Part shown: positions 53,003 to 63,505 of the stretch, in pieces
Numbering within the stretch: the first letter of the stretch is position 1
Layout: the number at the start of each line of letters is the position of its first letter
Source of the DNA: Dolichospermum planctonicum
GTDB taxonomy: Bacteria; Cyanobacteriota; Cyanobacteriia; Cyanobacteriales; Nostocaceae
Direction: 5' to 3'
NCBI RefSeq assembly: GCF_005402965.1
Contig: NZ_BJCF01000001.1
Span: 62,001-126,000 of the forward strand
DNA: 64,000 nucleotides
Position numbers and translations under genes: made by a program
Notes under the pieces: generated by a model
What the model was told of the DNA's origin: nothing
Database searches by the model: none
What the model saw: the letters and a program-made list of their open reading frames with translations, nothing else

Positions 53003-54697
53003 TTAATTAGTCCCATTAAATTCTGATGTGGGGGTTTCTATTGGGGTGGGGGTTTCTATTGGGGTGGGGGTTTCTATTGGGGTGGGGGTTTCTATTGGGG
53101 TGGGGCTTTCCGTCGGGGTGGAGGTTTGCGTCGGGGTGGGGGTTTCTATTGGGGTGGGGGTTTGCGTCGGGGTGGAGGTTTGCGTCGGGGTAGGGGTTTC
53201 CAGAGGCTTTGGTGGTTCTAAAGCCACGTTTAAGCTATAACTAGCCTGGGACTCTTCACTAGATAAACCCAATTGAATAATATATCTGCCACTATCAGGC
53301 AATATTCCCTCATGGGAAGTAGATTGTTGATATTGAGTATTAATTATTTCACCATTAGGATTAAAAATCCTCATGACAATACCACTATCTTTATTTACAG
53401 ATACAGTTAATTTTTCCCCAGCTTTAGCCTCCAAAGTATATTGAATTAAATCATTTTTCCTGATAATTCCCTCCAATTCTGCCGTATTAGACTTGTCTAA
53501 TTTGAGACGTTGGCGAATAATAACAGGTTCACTATTGGTATCTGTAGATCTAGGGCTTGGTGTTAATTTGTTACCACTGGGAATAACGGGTGAAGGAAAG
53601 GATTGTGGCGTTGTTGTAATTTCCGGCGCAGAACGAGGCTGTTTTTTAAGTGAATTTACAAATGTCCAAGAACCAAATCCCGCTAAAATAATCACAATAA
53701 AACCAATTACTCCCAACACCAAAGGATGATCTAAAATAGACGCACTTTGACTAGAAGCCGAAATTTCTGGCTGTTTAGGTATTTTTGATCTCGGTTCAGG
53801 ACGATTACCGACAGCGATAGTTCGTAGGTAAGATAGATTATTAGGGGCGGGTACGTTCCCATGGTCTACATTTAGCAGTGCTTGAGTAACATCAGTAGCA
53901 CTTTGATAACGGTCTCCCGGCTTATGAGACAACATTCGCTGGAGAATCTCAGCAAATCCTGGTGTCACATTCACCCATATTTGCCAATTCCATCTCAGTT
54001 GTTGTTCATCAAATAAATCCCCTGGTTCTTTCCCAGTCAACAAAACTATGGCCGTCACAGCCAACGCATATAAATCACTACTAGGATATACCCTACCCGT
54101 TTGCATTTGCTCACTAGGCGCGTAACCTAATTTTCCCACAGTTGTCACCGAACTAGGGCTGGAAGACTGTAATTTAGTAGCTAATTCCTTGACTACGCCA
54201 AAGTCAATTAATACAGGTAAAGAATCGCTTTCCCGTAAAATAACGTTCTCTGGAGAGATGTCACGATGAATAATTCCTTGACCGTGAATGTAGCTGAGAA
54301 CAGGCAACAAAAAGCGTAGTAAATGTAATACTTCTACCTCTGTAAAAGCTGTCCCAAGCTTTTGGCGTTCGTTCAATAAATGGCGGTAAGTTTTACCAAC
54401 TACGAAATCTTGCACCAAAAACAATCTTTCATTTTGGGCAAATTTCTCTCGAAACTTGGGAACTTGTGGATGCTGTATTTGATACAATATAGCAGCCTCG
54501 CGCTCAAATAACTCTTGTTCCTTTCCACCAGCAGATGTTCCCATAACTGGAGCAATTAACTCTTTGAGGACACAAAGCTCACTAAAGCGCCTTTGGTCTT
54601 CTGCTAGATAGGTTCTACCAAATCCCCCTTGTCCAATAATATGGATAATGTGGTAACGATTTTGGAGAATAGTACCAACTGTAATCGGTGATTGCAT
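53003..54697 (-). CDS. Ser/Thr protein kinase with membrane helix, PPC-like domain and PT-rich repeat tail
   Basis: A protein of 564 residues. The kinase domain (about 12-275) has GQGGFGRTYLA, the Lys in VLKEL, HRDISPENVIL and the DFG in LIDFGVVKE; HRDISPEN departs slightly from HRDLKPEN but keeps D and N. One membrane helix lies at about 323-345 (VLGVIGFIVIILAGFGSW). Residues about 395-495 form a PPC-like beta sandwich (DLIQYTLEAKAGEKLTVSV, LPDSGRYIIQLG), probably outside. The tail is about ten copies of (I/T)ETPTP or QTPTP, encoded by an 18-bp minisatellite at 53028-53200. Such kinases sense envelope or extracellular signals. Confidence 0.88.
   Translation of the reverse strand: MQSPITVGTILQNRYHIIHIIGQGGFGRTYLAEDQRRFSELCVLKELIAPVMGTSAGGKEQELFEREAAILYQIQHPQVPKFREKFAQNERLFLVQDFVVGKTYRHLLNERQKLGTAFTEVEVLHLLRFLLPVLSYIHGQGIIHRDISPENVILRESDSLPVLIDFGVVKELATKLQSSSPSSVTTVGKLGYAPSEQMQTGRVYPSSDLYALAVTAIVLLTGKEPGDLFDEQQLRWNWQIWVNVTPGFAEILQRMLSHKPGDRYQSATDVTQALLNVDHGNVPAPNNLSYLRTIAVGNRPEPRSKIPKQPEISASSQSASILDHPLVLGVIGFIVIILAGFGSWTFVNSLKKQPRSAPEITTTPQSFPSPVIPSGNKLTPSPRSTDTNSEPVIIRQRLKLDKSNTAELEGIIRKNDLIQYTLEAKAGEKLTVSVNKDSGIVMRIFNPNGEIINTQYQQSTSHEGILPDSGRYIIQLGLSSEESQASYSLNVALEPPKPLETPTPTQTSTPTQTPTPIETPTPTQTSTPTESPTPIETPTPIETPTPIETPTPIETPTSEFNGTN
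53028..53200. repeat. In-frame 18-bp minisatellite
   Basis: Units of (T/C)TATTGGGGTGGGGGTTT type repeat about ten times inside the 3' end of the kinase gene, giving a Pro-Thr tail. The number of units should vary among strains. Confidence 0.85.
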
Positions 54698-55208
54698 GGT
54701 CTATTAATTGAATATAATAGCTACTGACTTAGAATTTAGCCAAAATATCATCCATCCACAATAGGACTTCAAGTGTCTCAATTGTGGCTTTTTGTAAATT
54801 TCCTCAGCTAACCTGCCTAAAAGAAAGTGTATACTAGAAATGAGTCTTGCATTATTCTATTCTTGTATTCTGCCTTTAGTCAGGATGCGTCCAACATAGT
54901 AGCAGCTATAATTGGGGGTGACAAAATCAACCATTATAGCAGCAACAGTCAAAATGGCTGTTTAATCCTTAAATGATATGGTTTTTCGGCGACCAGCTAA
55001 TTTTGCTAGGTTTTTCTGATTTATAACATAAATATTTAATCTTCAATTTACTAGTTCATTAATTGGTAACAAGTATCATAAAATAATTGTTTGCACATTC
55101 GTTGCTTTTAATGATAGCTGTTGTACCACCCTAGAGCTAACGTGAAGATCACTATTATTTGTTTGTTTACTCCATTTCAGTTAAATTTGCTCAATCTCTA
55201 ATGATACT
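54698..55208. other. Intergenic region between kinase and prs
   Basis: 511 bp of AT-rich DNA between divergent genes, so it holds both promoters. I see short repeats (TATAGCAGCAACAGTC) but no reading frame, RNA gene or dispersed repeat that I would name. Confidence 0.4.
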
Positions 55209-56225
55209 ATGAATGTACTTCGAGAATCTGCTGTGCTGAGTTCTGCAACTTTACCAGTCCAACCAATGACAACCGGACTACCCGACAATAATCGCTTGCG
55301 ATTGTTTTCTGGTTCTGCTAACATGGCATTATCCCAAGAAGTGGCTCGTTACCTGGGAATGGACTTGGGTCCGATGATTCGCAAAAGATTTGCGGACGGA
55401 GAACTGTATGTTCAAATCCAAGAATCAATTCGCGGTTGTGATGTCTATTTAATTCAGCCATGTTGTCAACCCGTTAATGACCATTTAATGGAATTACTAA
55501 TTATGATAGATGCCTGTCGTCGAGCTTCTGCACGACAGATAACAGCAGTAATTCCCTATTATGGTTATGCTCGCGCTGACAGAAAAACCGCCGGAAGAGA
55601 ATCAATCACTGCTAAGTTAGTCGCTAACTTGATCACAGAGGCTGGTACTAATCGAGTTCTGGCTATGGATTTACACGCAGCGCAAATACAGGGTTATTTC
55701 GATATCCCCTTTGATCATGTCTATGGTTCACCAGTAATTCTGGATTATCTCATTAGCAAAGAACTACAGGATATTGTTGTTGTTTCCCCGGACGTGGGTG
55801 GAGTAGCACGGGCCAGAGCATTTGCCAAAAAGTTAAATGATGCACCACTGGCAATTATTGACAAACGCCGTCAGGCTCATAATGTCGCCGAAGTATTAAA
55901 TATTATTGGTGATGTTAAAGGTAAAACCGCTATATTAGTAGATGACATGATTGATACTGGTGGTACGATTACTGAAGGAGCTAAGTTACTGCGTCAAGAA
56001 GGAGCAAGTCAGGTATATGCCTGTGCTACTCATGCTGTGTTTTCTCCACCAGCAATTGAGAGGTTATCCAGTGGGGTATTTGAGGAAGTCATAGTCACTA
56101 ACACTATTCCCATTCCTGAAAACAACCGCTTCCCCCAATTAGTTACGCTTTCAGTCGCTAATCTACTTGGAGAAGCAATTTGGCGCATTCACGAAGATAC
56201 CTCACTCAGTAGTTTATTCCGTTAA
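55209..56225 (+). CDS. prs: Ribose-phosphate pyrophosphokinase
   Basis: An enzyme of 338 residues making PRPP from ribose 5-phosphate and ATP. Motifs: RLFSGSANMALSQEVARYLG, the ATP region YYGYARADRKTAGRE, DLHAAQIQGYFDIPFDH, DVGGVARARAFAKKL, and the PRPP-binding loop ILVDDMIDTGGTIT. The N-terminal about 25 residues precede the conserved start; the annotated ATG is at 55209. Standard length for class I enzymes. Confidence 0.96.
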   Translation: MNVLRESAVLSSATLPVQPMTTGLPDNNRLRLFSGSANMALSQEVARYLGMDLGPMIRKRFADGELYVQIQESIRGCDVYLIQPCCQPVNDHLMELLIMIDACRRASARQITAVIPYYGYARADRKTAGRESITAKLVANLITEAGTNRVLAMDLHAAQIQGYFDIPFDHVYGSPVILDYLISKELQDIVVVSPDVGGVARARAFAKKLNDAPLAIIDKRRQAHNVAEVLNIIGDVKGKTAILVDDMIDTGGTITEGAKLLRQEGASQVYACATHAVFSPPAIERLSSGVFEEVIVTNTIPIPENNRFPQLVTLSVANLLGEAIWRIHEDTSLSSLFR

Positions 56226-56737
56226 TCAACAAATAAATATAAATATCAATTTATGAAGGATGAAACGGTTCGTTCTTCATTTTTTGTATCTCGCTAGTAT
56301 TTCTAATATAGCAGTGCTTTGGTTAAATGTTACGTTACGGAAATAGGTTCAGATTGGGTGGTTGGTTTATGCAATCCTAGGTTAAACATGATGTATTTAT
56401 TGCTGCTATTGCTGATGTGGATATTACTGTGATAATTAGTAGGCGATCGCGGGCTGGAAGTATTGATATTCAAGATGCTATAATGGTATACCAGCAGTTA
56501 AAAAATGATCTCCAATCTGAATATTATTAGCTTTTGGCTTACTGTTGATTAACCCTCACGACCACTCTTCAAGCTAAACCATGGTCTTGATATTTATTAT
56601 CAAAATAATAATATTTGTGGCAATTACGCTATAATTATTAAAGGTTCGTTACAGAACTGGCAAAATATCCCCACTTCTGTTAAAAGACCCCAGCCCAAGA
56701 CTTCTTCTAAAAACCCTCAAGTTTACCACAACCATCT
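56226..56737. other. Intergenic region between prs and typA, with a possible gene remnant
   Basis: AT-rich. An open stretch at 56381-56530 in frame with neither a good start nor ribosome site encodes DVFIAAIADVDITVIISRR, then AGSIDIQDAIMVYQQL and a stop, perhaps a remnant of a larger gene, not recognised. The remainder has no visible feature apart from the promoter region of typA. Confidence 0.35.
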
Positions 56738-58528
56738 ATGACGCTCCCAATTCGTAACGTCGCCATTATCGCCCACGTTGACCATGGTAAGACCACCCTA
56801 GTTGATGCTCTCCTCAAACAGTCCGGCATTTTCCGCGAAGGCGAAGACGTTCCGGATTGTGTCATGGACTCGAACGCTTTGGAGCGGGAACGAGGCATTA
56901 CTATTCTTTCTAAAAATACAGCGGTTCGCTACAAAGAAACTCTCATCAATATTGTTGATACCCCTGGACACGCTGACTTCGGCGGGGAAGTGGAGCGGGT
57001 ACTCGGTATGGTGGACGGTTGTTTGCTCATTGTTGATGCCAATGAAGGTCCAATGCCCCAAACTCGCTTTGTACTTAAAAAAGCTTTGGAAAAAGGTCTG
57101 CGGCCTATTGTCGTGATTAACAAAATTGACCGCGGACAAGCTGACCCCCACGTTGCTGTTGACAAGGTTTTGGATCTGTTCTTAGAATTAGGGGCGGATG
57201 AAGACCAATGTGACTTTAAATACCTATTTGCCTCCGGGATGGCAGGTTTCGCTAAAGAAAGTTTAGAAGCGGAATCAGTAGATATGCAGCCTCTATTTGA
57301 TGCGGTTCTCCGCCATGTCCCCGCACCTGTGGGAGACCCTAATAAACCTCTGCAACTGCAAGTTACTACTCTCGATTATTCTGAATATTTAGGACGAATT
57401 GTCATTGGTAAAATCCACAATGGTACTATCCGCGCCGGACAACAAGCGGCTCTAGTAACAGAAAGTGGTAATATTGTCAAGGGTAAAATTACCAAATTAA
57501 TGGGATTTGAAGGTTTAAGACGGGTAGATATGGAAGAAGCTACCCCAGGTTATATTGTAGCAGTTGCTGGTTTTGCTGATGCTTACATCGGTGAAACTAT
57601 TACAGATCCTAATGAACCCCTGGCTTTACCCTTAATTAAGGTAGATGAACCAACTTTACAAATGACCTTCTGGGTGAATGATTCCCCTTTTGCAGGTCAA
57701 GAGGGTAAACTGGTAACATCTCGCCAAATACGCGATCGCTTATTCCGGGAATTAGAAACTAATGTGGCATTGCGCGTTGAAGAAACGGACTCTCCTGATA
57801 AATTTTTAGTTTCCGGTCGTGGTGAATTACACTTAGGGATATTAATAGAAACCATGCGCCGTGAGGGTTTTGAATTTCAAGTATCTCAGCCGCAGGTAAT
57901 TTATCGTACAGTTAACGGTCAGCCTTGCGAACCTTTTGAACTTCTGGCTTTAGACGTTCCCGCCGATGCTGTTGGTAGCTGTATCGAACGGTTGGGACAA
58001 CGAAAAGCGGAAATGCAAGATATGCAGCCCGGAGGTGGAGACCGCACCCAATTAGAATTTATCGTTCCTGCCCGTGGTTTAATTGGTTTCCGAGGTGAAT
58101 TCATGCGAATGACTCGCGGTGAAGGTATCATGAACCATAGCTTCCTTGATTATCGTCCACTTTCTGGCGATATTGAAGCCCGCAACAAAGGCGTTTTAAT
58201 CTCCTTTGAAGAAGGTGTTTCTACCTTCTACGCCATGAAAAACTGTGAAGATAGAGGCGCATTCTTTATCAGTCCTGGAACTAAGGTTTACAGAGGTATG
58301 ATTATTGGTGAACATAATCGTCCCCAAGACCTAGAATTGAACGTTTGTAAAACCAAGCAGTTAACTAACCATCGCGCGGCGGGTGGTGATGAACTTGTGC
58401 AGTTACAAGCACCCATAGATATGAGTTTGGAACGAGCGTTAGAATACATTGCTCAAGATGAATTGGTCGAGGTAACACCGGAATCTATTCGTCTCCGCAA
58501 AATGTCCAAGAAATTGGTCAAACGCTAA
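56738..58528 (+). CDS. typA: Translational GTPase TypA/BipA
   Basis: A protein of 596 residues of the elongation-factor superfamily, involved in ribosome assembly and stress adaptation. G1 [11 protein letters not shown]2 region RERGITI, G3 [12 protein letters not shown] and G4 VINKIDR are present. The C-terminal BipA-specific part includes [29 protein letters not shown] and [18 protein letters not shown]. Start at 56738 follows weak upstream sequence; product begins [12 protein letters not shown], as typical. No dispersed repeat interrupts. A GTAGGGGTGGGG-type hairpin follows the stop. Confidence 0.97.
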   Translation: MTLPIRNVAIIAHVDHGKTTLVDALLKQSGIFREGEDVPDCVMDSNALERERGITILSKNTAVRYKETLINIVDTPGHADFGGEVERVLGMVDGCLLIVDANEGPMPQTRFVLKKALEKGLRPIVVINKIDRGQADPHVAVDKVLDLFLELGADEDQCDFKYLFASGMAGFAKESLEAESVDMQPLFDAVLRHVPAPVGDPNKPLQLQVTTLDYSEYLGRIVIGKIHNGTIRAGQQAALVTESGNIVKGKITKLMGFEGLRRVDMEEATPGYIVAVAGFADAYIGETITDPNEPLALPLIKVDEPTLQMTFWVNDSPFAGQEGKLVTSRQIRDRLFRELETNVALRVEETDSPDKFLVSGRGELHLGILIETMRREGFEFQVSQPQVIYRTVNGQPCEPFELLALDVPADAVGSCIERLGQRKAEMQDMQPGGGDRTQLEFIVPARGLIGFRGEFMRMTRGEGIMNHSFLDYRPLSGDIEARNKGVLISFEEGVSTFYAMKNCEDRGAFFISPGTKVYRGMIIGEHNRPQDLELNVCKTKQLTNHRAAGGDELVQLQAPIDMSLERALEYIAQDELVEVTPESIRLRKMSKKLVKR

Positions 58529-58861
58529 TATCTGTAGGGGTGGGGTTTTCCCACCCTGATTTATTAATCTGCGTTGATTCAGAAAGATAACTTTTTCAAA
58601 TATCCATTTTTATAAAATTTCCACTTTTGCAATAGTCAGTTGCTATTCTCAATAATCTTGAGAATATTATCAATAATTTTACGGAAATAGGTTTTTTCAG
58701 CCATTGATATTGACATTTTTTTCTGCTATTATTTAGTTATGATCCAAAGGGGTTATATTTTTATTTTTTTTTATTTTTTAATCTGACTCTGTGTATGGAG
58801 CATTTTAAATGTATTTTATATAACTATTCTATACACAGAGAAAAGAGGTTAAAAGGTTAAA
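58529..58861. other. Intergenic region after typA with duplicated module C
   Basis: It has a hairpin after typA (58536-58556), module C (58645-58740, described separately) and a 10-bp inverted repeat (CTCTGTGTAT at 58787, ATACACAGAG at 58831). No protein gene is seen. A short RNA starting within module C is possible. Confidence 0.4.
58645..58740 (+). promoter_or_regulatory. Palindrome-plus-promoter module C
   Basis: ATTCTCAATA/TTGAGAAT imperfect palindrome at 58645-58664, followed by a TATCAATAATT stretch and a sigma-70-like TTGATA-(17)-TATTAT pair at about 58706-58734. A similar module (D) lies at 59682-59775. There is no + strand gene downstream of either. Confidence 0.4.
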
Positions 58862-59338
58862 TTAAATATTTAAATCCTTTAAAGCTAAACGAATTTGCTC
58901 TAAGCGGGTGCGGTTGACACCAAAATCAGAATCTCCAACACGAGATGAGGAACGGATATGAATTAGCGACTCATTGCTAGGGAAATAAAACTCTAGATCA
59001 TCAACAAATTTGAAAATGCGGCTTTTAGAAATAGCATGAATATAATTATCTGCTTGTTCTATAACTTCTGTGCGGGGAACAACAGTGAGAACTTTTAGCA
59101 AGGTTTCTCTAGCTTGATCTCGCGCTACATGATAAGTAATGGGTTGAATAGTGTGTTTAGTATCAGCATTTTGACTAACAACACAGTTAGGAGAAGTTGG
59201 ACAAGGTTTCAAAGAACCTGACTCCACTCCCAAGCTAGAAGCCCAACTAGTCCCAGGAACTATTAAAATCATCATCAGAGCTAGAAATAGCGAAAAAATA
59301 ATATTTTGTAGTCGGTTGATAGTTGTTAAATTGGACAT
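58862..59338 (-). CDS. DUF1499 exported protein
   Basis: A protein of 158 residues when started at the ATG at 59336-59338; the long frame from 59425 uses GTG and adds residues upstream of the signal peptide. The signal peptide (about 1-33) ends PGTSWASS. The mature part has the DUF1499 marks CPTSPNCVVSQ, then FVDDLEFYF, and SRVGDSDFGVNRTRLEQIR near the C-terminus. Function unknown; family members are often exported in photosynthetic bacteria. It is flanked by modules C and D. Confidence 0.82.
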   Translation of the reverse strand: MSNLTTINRLQNIIFSLFLALMMILIVPGTSWASSLGVESGSLKPCPTSPNCVVSQNADTKHTIQPITYHVARDQARETLLKVLTVVPRTEVIEQADNYIHAISKSRIFKFVDDLEFYFPSNESLIHIRSSSRVGDSDFGVNRTRLEQIRLALKDLNI

Positions 59339-59681
59339 TATTTGTTTGATGTTATATGCTGCAACTTCAGCTATTTTATTAGCTTGAGATACATTTTGGC
59401 AAGTTAGGCAAATTTGAATTTTCACGATTTTACTAGCTTTGGTATGTATTGTCTCGCTTTTTTCAATAAGGCACAGCAGGAGTTTATCACGGATCTAGTT
59501 GCAGATAATATAAGTGTATTTGGGTGGAAATATGAATATTTTTTCATATATACGGTGACAAAAAAGATGATATAAGTTTAATTAAAGCACCATTGGAGTT
59601 TTACGAAAAACTCATAAGTTTTTTAAATATTTTTTTTTAAAAAAATCCCACTATCATGTTTATCGAGAATATAGCTAGGTC
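59339..59681. other. Region upstream of DUF1499 gene
   Basis: AT-rich, with a 7-bp stem (GAGTTTT-ACGA-AAAACTC, 59596-59613) followed by a T run on the + strand, which has the look of a weak terminator with no + strand gene before it. The DUF1499 promoter must also lie here. Confidence 0.35.
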
Positions 59682-59775
59682 ATTCTCAATAATATTGAGA
59701 ATACTATCAATAATTGAACGAAGTTACTAGGGTATTGACCTCTTGACTTTTTATGCTATTATTGAGGTGTAAAAT
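59682..59775 (+). promoter_or_regulatory. Palindrome-plus-promoter module D
   Basis: A perfect palindrome with arms ATTCTCAATA and TATTGAGAAT at 59682-59702, then ACTATCAATAATT, then TTGACC-(16)-TATTAT at about 59735-59764. It parallels module C about 1 kb away. The palindrome resembles iron-regulator sites in general form, unproven. Confidence 0.4.
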
Positions 59776-59929
59776 CCGAGGGTTTTTTATATCTAAAATT
59801 AACCTTGGATATTCGTTTGTCCTAATTCTGATCCTCACTTGAGTTCGTCCATGGATACGCTTGTAATATCTTTAATGTAGGGGTGAGCAATTGCCCCTAC
59901 ATTCCTAAGAACGTTTCTACAATTGTGAA
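59776..59929. other. Region between module D and dxs stop, possible small RNA
   Basis: About 150 bp without a reading frame, ending with the hairpin GTAGGGGT...GCCCCTAC (59877-59900). If module D is a promoter, a short transcript could end at that hairpin. Speculative. Confidence 0.25.
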
Positions 59930-61837
59930 TTATTTCACAGCAACTAATTCCTTATTAAAGAAAGCTTGTAAAACTGTTGCTGCAATTTGGTCACCAGTCA
60001 AGCCTAATTCTGTGTAAGATTGGTCAGGTGTGGCATGATCTACCAAAATATCAGGTACACCAATTCGTTTGACAGGAACTAGAATATCAGCATCAAGTAA
60101 AACTTCAGCTACCGCAGAACCAAAACCACCCATTAAACAACCTTCTTCCAAAGTGACAACCCGGCCAATTTGTTTAGCCAATGGTAAAATCAAATCGGTA
60201 TCTAAAGGCTTGACAAAACGGGCATTAATTACAGTAGCTTCAATCCCATGTTCGCTGAGAATTTGGGCAGCTTGCATTCCTGGGTAGACCATTGTACCAT
60301 AGCCGACGATTAAAACATCGTCACCTTGACGGATAATTTCCCCCTTACCGATTTCCAAAGCTTCCCAACCTTCTTCCATTAAAGGGACACCGTGACCATT
60401 ACCACGGGGAAAGCGCATAGAAATAGGTCCATCTGTGTAGTTAATGCCAGTAACCACCATCCGTTGTAATTCTGCTTCGTCCTTGGGAGCCATTACCACC
60501 ATATTGGGAATACAACGTAGATAAGCAATATCATACATACCTTGGTGGGTCGGACCATCAGCACCAACAATACCTGCCCGATCTAAACAGAAGAATACGG
60601 GTAGGTTTTGAATACAAACATCGTGAATAATTTGGTCATAAGCACGTTGTAAGAAAGTGGAATAGATAGCAGCGACAGGACGCATACCTTCACAAGCTAA
60701 ACCTGCGGCTAAAGTCACAGCGTGTTGTTCCGCAATTCCTACATCAATATACTGATGAGGTAGTTTAGCTTGTAGTTTATCTAAACCCGTACCAGTAGCC
60801 ATTGCAGCTGTGATACCGACGATTTGGGGATTTTGTTCCGCCAATTTAACTAGGGTGTGAGAAAAGACCTTAGCGTAAGCAGGAGGTTTAGGTTTACTAG
60901 AAGGAATTGCTTTACCAGTAGCCAAATTAAAGGGAGTTTGGGCATGATATCCTACTTGGTCCTTTTCCGCTATTTCATAGCCTTTACCCTTAGTTGTGAC
61001 TACGTGAACCAAAACAGGACCAGTAATTTGATGTGCTTGTTGGAATGTAGTAATTAACTCCTCTAAATTATGTCCGTCAATTGGACCCATATAGGTAAAA
61101 CCCAATTCTTCAAAAACCGCACCTACTTTAGGAACTGCTAAACGCTTCATTCCTTCTTTAATGCGTTCTAGTTCTGGGGAAAGAGACTCACCCACAAAAG
61201 GAAGATGTTTTAACTGTTCTTCAATACCATCTGAGAGAAACTGTACTGGTGGACTCAGACGCATTTTATTGAGATAACGAGGAATTGCACCTACATTGGG
61301 AGAAATAGACATCTCATTGTCGTTAAGAACCACCAGGAGATTAGTTTTTGGCAGGTGACCAGCGTGGTTAATAGCTTCTAAAGCCATACCTCCAGTTAAA
61401 GCACCGTCACCAATGACAGCAACGGCTTTAAATTTTTCCCCTTTCAAGTCACGGGCTAAAGCCATACCCAAGGCAGCGGAAATACTTGTAGAAGCGTGTC
61501 CTGCACCAAAATGATCAAATTTATTCTCGCAGCGTTTAAGATAACCTGCAACGCCGTCTTTTTGGCGGAGAGTGTCGAAGTTGCTGTAGCGTCCGGTGAT
61601 TAGTTTGTGAGGATAAGCTTGATGACCGACATCCCATATTACCTTATCCCGGTCTAAATCTAAGGTTTGGTAAAGCCCTAGTGTTAATTCTACCACACCC
61701 AAACCAGGACCCAAATGCCCGCCAAAGGCGGCTACGGTTTGTAAATGCTTCTCACGAATTTGACGAGCAATTTGTTCTAACTGTCGAATTGACAAACCAT
61801 GCAACTGGTTAGGATGGGTGATTTCACTCAAGTGCAT
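59930..61837 (-). CDS. dxs: 1-deoxy-D-xylulose-5-phosphate synthase
   Basis: An enzyme of 635 residues, first in the MEP isoprenoid pathway, condensing pyruvate and glyceraldehyde 3-phosphate with thiamine diphosphate. Motifs: [15 protein letters not shown] with its His, the ThDP signature [20 protein letters not shown] ... [21 protein letters not shown], and transketolase part [23 protein letters not shown]. Standard length. It supplies precursors for carotenoids, phytol and quinones. The gene is flanked by a tRNA gene. Confidence 0.97.
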   Translation of the reverse strand: MHLSEITHPNQLHGLSIRQLEQIARQIREKHLQTVAAFGGHLGPGLGVVELTLGLYQTLDLDRDKVIWDVGHQAYPHKLITGRYSNFDTLRQKDGVAGYLKRCENKFDHFGAGHASTSISAALGMALARDLKGEKFKAVAVIGDGALTGGMALEAINHAGHLPKTNLLVVLNDNEMSISPNVGAIPRYLNKMRLSPPVQFLSDGIEEQLKHLPFVGESLSPELERIKEGMKRLAVPKVGAVFEELGFTYMGPIDGHNLEELITTFQQAHQITGPVLVHVVTTKGKGYEIAEKDQVGYHAQTPFNLATGKAIPSSKPKPPAYAKVFSHTLVKLAEQNPQIVGITAAMATGTGLDKLQAKLPHQYIDVGIAEQHAVTLAAGLACEGMRPVAAIYSTFLQRAYDQIIHDVCIQNLPVFFCLDRAGIVGADGPTHQGMYDIAYLRCIPNMVVMAPKDEAELQRMVVTGINYTDGPISMRFPRGNGHGVPLMEEGWEALEIGKGEIIRQGDDVLIVGYGTMVYPGMQAAQILSEHGIEATVINARFVKPLDTDLILPLAKQIGRVVTLEEGCLMGGFGSAVAEVLLDADILVPVKRIGVPDILVDHATPDQSYTELGLTGDQIAATVLQAFFNKELVAVK

Positions 61838-61924
61838 ATTATCAGCTTTTCCTCTCTAACTCTTCTTTTGGCATAATTTTATTATCCCACTTCCGGTGGC
61901 CTCTAAAATCTGACGTGATGACAA

Positions 61925-61998
61925 CGGGTACGACAGGACTCGAACCTGTGACCGTCCGCTTAGAAGGCGGATGCTCTATCCAACTGAGCTACGTACCC
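61925..61998 (-). tRNA. trnR: tRNA-Arg (anticodon TCT)
   Basis: A 74-nt cloverleaf: acceptor GGGTACG pairing with CGTACCC, D arm GCTCAGTTGGATAGAGC, anticodon stem CCGCC/GGCGG-type around loop CTTCTAA with TCT, T arm with GGTTCGAGTCC. CCA is not encoded. It reads AGA (and AGG) Arg codons. Confidence 0.95.
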
Positions 61999-62430
61999 AT
62001 GAAGCCTTCACCATTATATCTAATATTCTCCAAATAGGCAAGAGGAAATTTTAAATTTCCTGATTCCAGTCAGAAGATGCAAGTGATTGGTGAGTTGAGG
62101 TACACTAGGAAACAAAATAGATCCGATATTCAGATATATTGTGATGTTAAGGAGTAATTGCCTATGAATATAATATAAATTAAATGCAACTCCCGAATTT
62201 TACTCTGGTTTTGTATCCAGGTTAATGGCAAATTATCTTTCTCAAATAATTAAGTAATTATACCCTATGGTAATGCTCTAAAGAAAACTACATATTCTTT
62301 ATCAACAAAGCCCTTGTGAGGAGTATTCTAAGTGTTTATTGGCGTGTGATTCCGGTCCATAGTTCTAGAATACGAAGTATCATTGAGTATTCAACGCCAA
62401 GACCGTGGACGCAAACAAACTTAACAAATT
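61999..62430. other. Intergenic region, 62.0-62.4 kb
   Basis: About 430 bp between the tRNA gene (-) and the HTH gene (+). It has GGAAATTTTAAATTTCC palindrome (62043-62059). No gene or dispersed repeat recognised. Confidence 0.4.
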
Positions 62431-63453
62431 TTGGTGTCTACCGTGAGAAAACTAACAGATTCTGACAAACAAGAAATTCTCAAGTTATATCGAGAAAGTG
62501 CGGAAACAACTTCCACTTTAGCAGAACGCTATGGTGTGAGCAATTCCACAATTAGCAGACTGCTCAAAAGTACCTTACCAGAAGAGGAATACGAATATCT
62601 CGTATCTTTAAAACGCGCTGCTAGAACCCCTGAGGGTAGAGCGCAGGTAAGTTATGATCAGTTACCGCTGTTGAACCAACCACTATTGCTATTAGAAGCG
62701 TCTACCGGCTTGAGCAGTGGTGAGGAGTTATCAACGCCAGAACCGGAAAAGCTGATCATAGCAGCAAAAGTAGATGGTGATCCTGATTTTCCTGAAGATA
62801 TTCCGGCTAATAGGCGGGTAAAAACACGCTCCTCAGCGGTGGAACAACCCCAGCCTCCGGTCATAAAAGAATCTCCAGTTATCAAGGAACTGGAAATTGT
62901 CAGACATAAGCCCACAGAAACGCCAATTATTCCCAAACCTAAGTTGGAGGTGCAAACTCGACGTTCACAGCCAAGTCTGTTTGCGGAAATTTTGGATGAA
63001 GATTTGCTGGATGAACCTGATGATTTAGATGATGATGATTTAGATGATGATTTGTATGATGATGAGGAGGACTTTGAGGACGAGGACTATGAAGCTCCCA
63101 AACCTCTGGTTACTAGACGGAAAAATGGAGAAGCATCTGTTCAAGTTTTACCATTGTCAGTTGCCCATTTACCAAAAACCTGCTATTTAGTAATTGACCG
63201 CTCTGCGGAATTAATTACCCGGCCACTCAAGGATTTTGGTGATTTAGGTCTCATTCCCAGTCTGGAAAATCAACAGAAAACTCTGCCCATTTTTGATAAT
63301 CATAGAGTAGCTAAACGCTTTTCGACAAAGCGCGATCGCGTTATCAAAGTTCCTGACAGTCAAGTTCTTCATAAGGCTAGTAACCATCTACAAGCCAAGG
63401 GAATTACGCGACTGTTAATTGATGGTCAGGTTTACTCATTGTCCTTAGTTTAA
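62431..63453 (+). CDS. HTH protein with acidic linker and conserved C-terminal domain
   Basis: A protein of about 340 residues. The start may be TTG 62431, GTG 62434 or GTG 62443; none has a clear ribosome site. Residues about 8-48 form a resolvase/transposase-like helix-turn-helix (KQEILKLYRESAETTSTLAERYGVSNSTISRLLKS). A Pro-rich and then strongly acidic linker (about 100-220, with DDLDDDDLDDD-type runs) leads to a C-terminal domain (about 245-340) including LPKTCYLVIDRSAELITRPLKDFGDLG. Acidic linkers keep domains apart. I do not recognise a named family; a regulatory DNA-binding role is inferred. Confidence 0.6.
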   Translation: MVSTVRKLTDSDKQEILKLYRESAETTSTLAERYGVSNSTISRLLKSTLPEEEYEYLVSLKRAARTPEGRAQVSYDQLPLLNQPLLLLEASTGLSSGEELSTPEPEKLIIAAKVDGDPDFPEDIPANRRVKTRSSAVEQPQPPVIKESPVIKELEIVRHKPTETPIIPKPKLEVQTRRSQPSLFAEILDEDLLDEPDDLDDDDLDDDLYDDEEDFEDEDYEAPKPLVTRRKNGEASVQVLPLSVAHLPKTCYLVIDRSAELITRPLKDFGDLGLIPSLENQQKTLPIFDNHRVAKRFSTKRDRVIKVPDSQVLHKASNHLQAKGITRLLIDGQVYSLSLV

Positions 63454-63505
63454 AGACAATGGTGATATTTGCTGGTTGGAGTAGTTTTCTACTCTAACCG
63501 CTGCT

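Noticed and set aside
53028-53240. Gly/Val-repeat protein on the + strand
   Set aside because: It is the reverse of the kinase's 18-bp minisatellite.
56798-57165. Antisense and alternative frames inside typA
   Set aside because: Shadows of a highly conserved gene.
58787-58840. Terminator of the DUF1499 gene
   Set aside because: The inverted repeat has a 34-nt loop and is not followed by T on the minus strand.
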